Shown here: in pieces, positions 58,085 to 64,000 of the stretch
How positions within the stretch are numbered: position 1 is the first letter of the stretch
Layout of the letters: every line of letters starts with the position of its first letter
NCBI RefSeq assembly: GCF_900046455.1
Contig: NZ_FCOT01000013.1
Span: 434,001 to 498,000 of the forward strand
Source: Cellulomonas timonensis
GTDB lineage: Bacteria > Actinomycetota > Actinomycetes > Actinomycetales > Cellulomonadaceae
Reading direction: 5' to 3'
Length of the DNA: 64,000 nt
Notes under the pieces: generated by a model
What the model was told of the DNA's origin: nothing
Seen by the model: only the letters and a program-made list of their open reading frames with translations
Databases searched by the model: none
Program-made: the position numbers and the translations under genes

Positions 58085-58834
58085 TCATCGCTGGCGCGAG
58101 CCGGGACGCTCCGAGCGCTCCCACCCCGGGCGCACGGCGCGCGAGCCGATCTGCTCGTCACGGGACCGGTAGACGATGTAGGGCCGGACCACGTAGCCCA
58201 GTGGCGCGGAGAACACGTGCACCAGCCGGGTGAACGGCCACAGCATGAACAGGAGCATCGCGCTGAGCACGTGCAGCTGGAACATCAGCGGCACGTCGGC
58301 CATGAGCGCCGCGTCGGGCCGCAGCGAGAAGAGCCCGCGCACCCACGGCGCGATCGACCCCCGGTAGTCGTACGCGTCGCCGAGGACCTGGAACAGCACC
58401 GTCGCGGCGGTCCCGAACGCGAGCGTCGCCCCGAGGCTGACGTACATGACCTTGTCCATGCGGGTGGTGGCGGTGAACACCCGGGTGACGGTGCGCCTGC
58501 GGTAGACGAGGATGGCCAGCCCGGCCAGGGTCAGCACGGCGGCCGCGGCGCCCATCCACGTCGCGCCCAGGTGGTAGAGGTGCTCGGTCACGCCGATCGC
58601 CTCGAGCCAGCCGCGCGGGATCAGCAGCCCCACCACGTGCCCGGCGATGACCATGAGGATCCCGACGTGGAACATCGGCGAGCCCCAGCGCAGCAGGCGG
58701 TTCTCGTAGACCTGCGACGAGCGCGTGGTCCAGCCGAACTGGTCGTAGCGGTAGCGCCACACGTGCCCGACGACGAAGACGGCGGACGCGACGTAGGGCA
58801 CGACGACCCACCACAGGGTGTCCCAGGTGTTCAC
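58085..58834 (-). CDS. narI: Respiratory nitrate reductase 2, gamma subunit
   Basis: Cytochrome b subunit of the second nitrate reductase, 249 residues, five helices. WRYRYDQFGWTTRSSQVYEN and LLRWGSPMFHVGILMVIAGHVVGL match the first copy closely, as do TTRMDKVMY and LWPFTRLVHVFSAPL. It begins at a GTG overlapping the narJ stop (GTGA) and ends 4 bases from the convergent nirK. Sequence identity to the first NarI is high in the heme regions and lower in loops and at the C-terminus. Confidence 0.96.
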   Translation of the reverse strand: MNTWDTLWWVVVPYVASAVFVVGHVWRYRYDQFGWTTRSSQVYENRLLRWGSPMFHVGILMVIAGHVVGLLIPRGWLEAIGVTEHLYHLGATWMGAAAAVLTLAGLAILVYRRRTVTRVFTATTRMDKVMYVSLGATLAFGTAATVLFQVLGDAYDYRGSIAPWVRGLFSLRPDAALMADVPLMFQLHVLSAMLLFMLWPFTRLVHVFSAPLGYVVRPYIVYRSRDEQIGSRAVRPGWERSERPGSRQR

Positions 58835-59505
58835 GAGAGCGCCTCCACAGGTCGGGTCGTGGGGAAGGGGAGCAGGGGGGTGGACAGCCCGACCATCTCC
58901 TGCGGCGGCCCGGCGGCGACCAGAGCGGTGAACCGCTCGGCGGTCGCGGCGTCCACCTGCGGAAGCGTCAGGCAGACCGCGTCGAGCACGTCGGCGTACG
59001 GGCTGGCCAGGCCGTGCAGGGCCGATCGCAGCACCTCGAGCCCGTCGCGGTGGGCGCCCAGCAGCAGGTCGCTGACCTCGCCGGGCTCGCGCGCGCACAG
59101 CTCGAGCACGGCGGGCAGGTAGTCGGGGAGCTCGTCGGGGGGCGGCTGCCAGCCGCATGCCCGGTACGCCTCGGAGAAGGTCACGAGCGCCATGCCGCGC
59201 CGGCGGGGGTCACCCGCGGCGTAGAACGTCAGGTACAGCGCGCAGCGGCGTTTGAGGTCGAACGTGCGGACGTACTCGGCCTCATGATGGGCGAGGTCCC
59301 ACGTCCCCACCTGGTCGAGGAACGAGGTGAATGCCCGCTCCACCCGGCGGGGCAGGTCGGCGGCCGTCGAGCGGAGCGTCGCGAACCCGTCGCGCAAGCC
59401 GGCCGTCGGGTAGTCGAGCAGCAGGGCGGCCATCATGTGCGCTGCCGCGCGCTGAGTGCCGGAGCACGCGACCGGCGCCAGGAACGGCAGGGCGGTGCGC
59501 GTCAT
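58831..59505 (-). CDS. narJ: Nitrate reductase 2 assembly chaperone
   Basis: A 224-residue TorD/NarJ-family chaperone: MAALLLDYPTAGLRDGFATL, AEYVRTFDLKRRCALYLTFY and GDPRRRGMALVTFSEAYRACG. It lacks the basic N-terminal extension of the first NarJ. ATG overlaps the narH stop. Each operon keeps its own chaperone, which suggests the two reductases are matured separately. Confidence 0.95.
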   Translation of the reverse strand: MTRTALPFLAPVACSGTQRAAAHMMAALLLDYPTAGLRDGFATLRSTAADLPRRVERAFTSFLDQVGTWDLAHHEAEYVRTFDLKRRCALYLTFYAAGDPRRRGMALVTFSEAYRACGWQPPPDELPDYLPAVLELCAREPGEVSDLLLGAHRDGLEVLRSALHGLASPYADVLDAVCLTLPQVDAATAERFTALVAAGPPQEMVGLSTPLLPFPTTRPVEALS

Positions 59506-61193
59506 GACCGCGCCTCGGGTCCCTGGCCGTATCCGGCTTGGTCGGGCGCGGGCGGGAACAGCCCGGGCGGGGCGCCGCCGCCGTCCCAGTTGAGCAGGTT
59601 GACGCGGGCCGGCGCCCCCTGGTCGGCGGGGCTCTCAGCGCGCTGCCGGTCGCGCAGCGCGTGGAACGTCTCGACGGTCGCGCGGACGGGCCGCCCGCTC
59701 GCGGCGCCGAAGGGTCCGGCCGGGCCGCCGCCCATGCCAGGCCCGCCCTCGCCGTCGAGCGAGCACCCGCTGGCGATCTCCTCGAGCGCGCGCGCCCCCT
59801 CGGCGTGCGCGGCCGGGATGACGTAGCGGTCCTCGTATTTCGCGATGGCCAGCAGCCGGTACATCGCCTCGATGGTCGTGGCGTCCATGCCGACGGCCGC
59901 CGCGATGCGCGGGTCCTGCACGACCCCCAGGTTCACGTTGCGCATGTGGGCCCGCATCGCGGCGAGCCGTTGCAGCGACGCGACCACGGGCTCGGTGTCA
60001 CCGGCGGTGAACAGCCCCGCCAGGTACTCGACCGGGATGCGCAGCCGGTCGATCGCGGCGAACAGCGTGGGCGCGTCCTCGCCGTCGGCGCCCGATCCGG
60101 CCACCACGTCGACCACGGGGGACAGCGGGGGGATGTACCAGACCATCGGCAGGGTCCGGTACTCGGGGTGCAGCGGCAGGGCGACCTGGTACTCCGAGAT
60201 CAGCGACCAGATCGGCGACGCCTGGGCAGCCGTGATCCAGTCCTCGGGGATCCCGGCCTCGCGGGCCGCACGGACCACCTCGGGGTCGTGCGGGTCGAGG
60301 AACACCGAGCGCTGGGCGTCCAGCAGCTGGGCAGGGTCCTCGACGCTCGCGGCCTCCAGCACGCGGTCGGCGTCGTACAGCACGAGGCCGAGGTAGCGCA
60401 GGCGGCCGACGCAGGTCTCCGAGCACACCGTGGGCAGCCCGACCTCGAGCCGCGGGTAGCACATGGTGCACTTCTCGGCCTTGCCCGTGGCGTGGTTGAA
60501 GTAGACCTTCTTGTACGGGCACCCGGTCACGCACATCCGCCAGCCGCGGCACGCGTCCTGGTCCACCAGCACGATGCCGTCCTCGGAGCGCTTGTACATC
60601 GCGCCCGAGGGGCATGACGCCACGCAGGACGGGTTGAGGCAGTGCTCGCAGATGCGCGGCAGGTAGAACATGAACGCCGACTCGAACTCGGCCTTGACCT
60701 GCGTGCTCATGGTCGCGAGCACCGGGTCGCCGGCCATCGTCTCGCCCGAGCCGCCGAGGTCGTCATCCCAGTTCGCCGACCAGCGGATCTGCATGTCCTC
60801 ACCGGTCAGCAGCGACTTCGGGCGGGCGACCGGGGTGTGCTCGCCCAGCGGCGCCGACAGCAGCGTGTCGTAGTCGTACGTCCACGGCTCGTAGTAGTCG
60901 TCGATCCCGGGCAGGGTCGGGTTGGAGAAGATGTGCGCGAGCTTGCTGAACCGCCCGCCGGCGCGGAGCTTGAGCCGGCCGCCGCGCGTGCGCACCCATC
61001 CGCCGCGCCACCGGTCTTGGTCCTCATACCGGCGCGGGTAGCCGACGCCCGGGCGGGTCTCGACATTGTTGAACCACGCGTACTCCACGCCCGTGCGGTT
61101 CGTCCACGCCTGTTTGCAGGTCACCGAGCAGGTGTGGCACCCGATGCACTTATCGAGGTTCATCACCATCGACATCTGGGCCATGACGCGCAT
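59502..61193 (-). CDS. narH: Respiratory nitrate reductase 2, beta subunit
   Basis: A 563-residue iron-sulfur subunit with the same four Cys groups as the first copy: CIGCHTCSVTC, CEHCLNPSCVASCP, CRGWRMCVTGCP and CTMCYPR with CSETC. The tail after RVNLLNWDGGGAPPGLFP is shorter than in NarH 1. The ATG overlaps the narG stop, and the first codons belong to the 172-bp near-identical repeat. Confidence 0.97.
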   Translation of the reverse strand: MRVMAQMSMVMNLDKCIGCHTCSVTCKQAWTNRTGVEYAWFNNVETRPGVGYPRRYEDQDRWRGGWVRTRGGRLKLRAGGRFSKLAHIFSNPTLPGIDDYYEPWTYDYDTLLSAPLGEHTPVARPKSLLTGEDMQIRWSANWDDDLGGSGETMAGDPVLATMSTQVKAEFESAFMFYLPRICEHCLNPSCVASCPSGAMYKRSEDGIVLVDQDACRGWRMCVTGCPYKKVYFNHATGKAEKCTMCYPRLEVGLPTVCSETCVGRLRYLGLVLYDADRVLEAASVEDPAQLLDAQRSVFLDPHDPEVVRAAREAGIPEDWITAAQASPIWSLISEYQVALPLHPEYRTLPMVWYIPPLSPVVDVVAGSGADGEDAPTLFAAIDRLRIPVEYLAGLFTAGDTEPVVASLQRLAAMRAHMRNVNLGVVQDPRIAAAVGMDATTIEAMYRLLAIAKYEDRYVIPAAHAEGARALEEIASGCSLDGEGGPGMGGGPAGPFGAASGRPVRATVETFHALRDRQRAESPADQGAPARVNLLNWDGGGAPPGLFPPAPDQAGYGQGPEARS

Positions 61194-61280
61194 CAGTACT
61201 GCACCTCCTGCGAGCGACGGCGGATGACGGTGACCTCGTCACGCTGGTTGCCCGTGGGCCCCAGGTAGTTGAACGCGAAG
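61109..61280. repeat. 172-bp near-identical repeat, copy B (narG/narH junction)
   Basis: Counterpart of 25836-26007, same orientation, 5 differences in 172 bases by eye. Both copies straddle the narG stop/narH start ATGA. Confidence 0.9.
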
Positions 61281-64000
61281 GACAGCTGCGCGTAGCCGCC
61301 GATCAGATGGCTCGGCTTGAGCAGCACCCGCGTGAGGGAGTTGTGGATGCCGCCGCGCAGCCCTGACGTCTCCGACCGCGGCACATCCACGGTGCGGTCC
61401 TTGGCGTGGTACATGTACACCGTCCCGGCCGGCATCCGGTGGGAGACGATCGCGCGGGCCACGACGACGCCGTTGCGGTTGTACGCCTCGATCCACTCGT
61501 TGTCCCGCACCCCGATGGTCGTGGCGTCCTGCGGGGACATCCAGATGGTCGGGCCGCCCCGGGACAGCGACAGCATGAAGAGGTTGTCCTGGTACTCCGA
61601 GTGGATCGACCACTTGGAGTGCGGGGTCAGGTACCGCACGGCCACCTCCGCCGTCCCCTCGGAGCCGGGCGCCCCGCTGGGGTCGGTGGACCCGGGCCGC
61701 GCGTCGCCGAACAACCGGTGCAGGTCGAGCGGCGGGCGGTAGACGGGCAGGTTCTCGCCGAGCTCGGTCATCCAGTCGTGGTCGAGGTAGAAGTGCTGGC
61801 GGCCGGTGAGCGTGTGCCAGGGCTTGAGGTGCTCGACGTTGATGGTGAACGGCGAGTACCGGCGGCCGCCGTGCTCGGAGCCCGACCACTCGGGCGAGGT
61901 GATCACGGGCACCGGGCGCGCCTGCACGTCGGCGAACCGGATCCGCTCGCCCTCATGGTCACGGGCGAGGGAGGCCAGCTCGGTGCCGGTGCGCCTCTCC
62001 ATCTGCTCGAAGCCCTGGACCGCGAGGCGGCCGTTCGTGGTGCCGGACAGCGCCAGGATCGTCTCGCACACGTGCTGCGCGGTCGTCAGGCGTGGCCGCC
62101 CCGCCGTCGGGCCCGTGGTGACCGTCCCGTTGAGCCGCCCGAGCGCCTCGACCTCCGGCTCCGGCGAGTACGTGACGCCCTTCGTCACCATCCCCGCCTT
62201 GGCGGTCAGCGGGCCGAGCGCCTCCCACCGGTCGGCGATGGTCGTGTAGTCGCGCTCCACGACGACGAGCTTGGGCATCGTGACGCCCGGCACCAGCTCG
62301 GCCTGCTCGGGCACCAGGCCGTAGGGAGTGCTGAGCTCGTCGGGGGTGTCGTGCAGCAGCGGCGCCGCCACGAGGTCCTCGCGCACGCCGAGATGCTCCG
62401 CTCCGAGCCGCTGCACCTCGCGCGCGAGCGTGGCGAACGTGTCGAAGTCGGTGCGGGTCTGCCACGGCGGCGCGATCGCGGGGTTGAACGAGTGCACGAA
62501 CGGGTGCATGTCGGTGGTCGACAGGTCGTGCTTCTCGTACCAGGTGGCGGTCGGCAGCACGACGTCGCTGAACAGCGTGGTGGACGTCATCCGGAAGTCG
62601 CTCGTGACGAGCAGGTCGAGCTTCCCGCGCGGCGCCTCGTCATGCCACTCCATGCTCACGGGGCGGCGTCCGGGCAAGGACTCCTCGGCCCGCACCGCGT
62701 TGTCGGTGCCCAGCAGGTGCCGCAGGAAGTACTCGTTGCCCTTGCCGGACGAGCCGAGCAGGTTCGCCCGCCACACCGTCAGCACCCGGGGGAAGTTCGC
62801 GGGGTCGTCGGGGTCCTCGCACGCGAACCGCAGCCGCCCGGCCTCGAGCTCGTCCACGACGTGCTGTGCGGGCTCCTTGCCCTGCGCGCGCGCCTCGTCG
62901 ACGAGGTCGAGCGGGTTGCGGTTGAACGTGGGGTAGGAGGGCATCCACCCGCGTCGCGCCGACTCCACGAGGCAGTCGGCGGTGGTGCGCCCGGCGAACG
63001 CGCCCTCGGCGAGCGGGCTGGCCAGCGCGTCGGCGGGCAGCCCGTCGTAGCGCCACTGGTCCGTCGCGAGGTACCAGAACGCCGTGCTGATCATGTGGCG
63101 CGGCGGGCGTGACCAGTCCAGGCCGTTGGCGTACTGCGCCCACCCGGTGACGGGCCGGCACTTCTCCTGCCCGACGTAGTGCGCCCAGCCGCCGCCGTTG
63201 ACGCCCTGGCACCCGGTCATCGTCACCAGGGCGAGGAACGCGCGGTAGATCGTGTCGGAGTGGAACCAGTGGTTGGTCCCGGCGCCCATGAGGATCATCG
63301 AGCGCCCGCCCGACGCCTCGGCGTTCGCGGCGAACTCCCGTCCGATCCGCTCCGCCGTCGCGGCGGGCACCGAGGTGATCTCCTCCTGCCACGCGGGCGT
63401 GCCGGGGCTGGCCGGGTCGTCGTAGCCCGTGGGCCAATCGCCCGGCAGCCCCTCGCGCCCCACGCCGTACTGCGCGAGCATCAGATCGAAGACCGTGGTG
63501 ACGAGATGGTCGCCGATCCGCCGCACGGGCACGCCGCGCCGCACGATCCCGGCGCCGCCCTGGTGCTCGTCGCCGGGCTGCGGCGCCACGTCGAAGCGCG
63601 GCAGGTCGATGGCGACGGCGGCGCCGTCCCAGTCGGCCGCGTCGGCCACCGACAGCACGGGGTCGATGTCCCCGAGGTCGAGGTTCCACCGCCCCGCCTG
63701 CGCGGGGTCGAACCGGTGCCCGAGCGTCCCCGGCGGGACCACGGCCTCGCCCGACGCGTCCAGGACGACCGTCTGGAACGCCGCGTCGCGGTCCGCGCTG
63801 GGGGTGGGGAGCAGGTCGCCCGTGAGGAACTTGTCCGGCACCCAGCCGTCCTCGCGCGCCTTGAGCCGCACCAGGTGCGGGGCGTCGGTGAACTGCGTCA
63901 TGTACGACGCGAACTGCTCGGTGCGGCGGTCGACCAAGAACTCGCGCAGGATGACGTGCCCCATCGCGATCGCCAGCGCGCCGTCGGTGCCGGGGTGCGG
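61193..64000 (-). CDS. narG: Respiratory nitrate reductase 2, alpha subunit, 5'-truncated by window edge
   Basis: The C-terminal 935 residues of a second NarG; the frame stays open to base 64000 (PHPGTDGALAIAMGHVIL), so about 300 residues including the FS0 cluster and the Mo ligand lie outside. GTNHWFHSDTIYRAFLAL, LSRGGPTIWMSPQDA and SHLIGGYAQLSFAFNYLGPT agree with NarG. Differences from NarG 1 include an Asp/Gly/Pro-rich insert after RLFGDARPG. Both copies appear intact, so this is unlikely to be a decaying duplicate. Confidence 0.96.
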   Translation of the reverse strand, partial: PHPGTDGALAIAMGHVILREFLVDRRTEQFASYMTQFTDAPHLVRLKAREDGWVPDKFLTGDLLPTPSADRDAAFQTVVLDASGEAVVPPGTLGHRFDPAQAGRWNLDLGDIDPVLSVADAADWDGAAVAIDLPRFDVAPQPGDEHQGGAGIVRRGVPVRRIGDHLVTTVFDLMLAQYGVGREGLPGDWPTGYDDPASPGTPAWQEEITSVPAATAERIGREFAANAEASGGRSMILMGAGTNHWFHSDTIYRAFLALVTMTGCQGVNGGGWAHYVGQEKCRPVTGWAQYANGLDWSRPPRHMISTAFWYLATDQWRYDGLPADALASPLAEGAFAGRTTADCLVESARRGWMPSYPTFNRNPLDLVDEARAQGKEPAQHVVDELEAGRLRFACEDPDDPANFPRVLTVWRANLLGSSGKGNEYFLRHLLGTDNAVRAEESLPGRRPVSMEWHDEAPRGKLDLLVTSDFRMTSTTLFSDVVLPTATWYEKHDLSTTDMHPFVHSFNPAIAPPWQTRTDFDTFATLAREVQRLGAEHLGVREDLVAAPLLHDTPDELSTPYGLVPEQAELVPGVTMPKLVVVERDYTTIADRWEALGPLTAKAGMVTKGVTYSPEPEVEALGRLNGTVTTGPTAGRPRLTTAQHVCETILALSGTTNGRLAVQGFEQMERRTGTELASLARDHEGERIRFADVQARPVPVITSPEWSGSEHGGRRYSPFTINVEHLKPWHTLTGRQHFYLDHDWMTELGENLPVYRPPLDLHRLFGDARPGSTDPSGAPGSEGTAEVAVRYLTPHSKWSIHSEYQDNLFMLSLSRGGPTIWMSPQDATTIGVRDNEWIEAYNRNGVVVARAIVSHRMPAGTVYMYHAKDRTVDVPRSETSGLRGGIHNSLTRVLLKPSHLIGGYAQLSFAFNYLGPTGNQRDEVTVIRRRSQEVQY

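Noticed and set aside
1-64000. CRISPR arrays, tRNAs, rRNAs, insertion sequences, prophage or attachment sites
   Set aside because: No regularly spaced repeats, cloverleaf genes, transposase or integrase motifs were recognised on reading.

Overview
This window reads as chromosome of a high-GC actinobacterium. Coding is dense, GTG starts are common, and many neighbouring genes overlap as ATGA or GTGA. The mix of gltBD-pyk, a beta-glucosidase, levan enzymes and a large nitrate/nitrite region suggests a cellulomonad-like, facultatively anaerobic soil or plant-matter organism. That placement is inference from gene content; there is no rRNA or other decisive marker here. I saw no tRNA, rRNA, CRISPR array, insertion sequence or phage gene.

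Left third (1-22.7 kb): the 3' part of gltB with gltD (ammonium assimilation) and pyk, closed by a strong bidirectional terminator. Next come a methylcitrate-cycle operon on the minus strand (prpD-prpB-prpC, propionate use) preceded by a short leader ORF, and a two-gene unit pairing a heme-oxygenase-like iron protein with a CDGSH iron-sulfur protein. A small specialised-metabolite locus follows: type III polyketide synthase, isoprenylcysteine-methyltransferase-like protein and FAD oxidoreductase, with a divergent UbiA prenyltransferase. Then nnrD, a histidine phosphatase, a frameshifted small gene, a secreted GH3-PA14 beta-glucosidase and an AspT-type transporter.

Nitrogen-oxide region, part 1 (22.7-41.9 kb): narK-narGHJI (nitrate uptake and respiration), a broken VanZ-like gene, and narK2-nasA-FAD/[2Fe-2S] oxidoreductase (assimilatory nitrate reduction). 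Divergent from these is nirB-nirD-HemD/winged-helix regulator-sirohydrochlorin chelatase, which reduces nitrite to ammonium and supplies siroheme. Together with gltBD this gives a nearly complete route from nitrate to glutamate.

Middle (41.9-53.3 kb): a V4R/GAF/GGDEF/EAL signalling protein, Dps, an MFS exporter, a GNAT enzyme, an AAA ATPase, a ChaB-like protein, a secreted choice-of-anchor-L protein, and a levansucrase (GH68) followed by a GH32 fructosidase lipoprotein.

Nitrogen-oxide region, part 2 (53.3-64 kb): a cysteine-bearing winged-helix regulator divergent from two polytopic membrane proteins and a copper nitrite reductase (NirK) that carries an extra N-terminal cupredoxin. Facing it is a second narGHJI operon that runs off the right end. 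The two nar operons share a nearly identical 172-bp stretch at their narG/narH junctions. No NO reductase or N2O reductase gene lies inside the window, so the fate of NirK-made NO cannot be read here.
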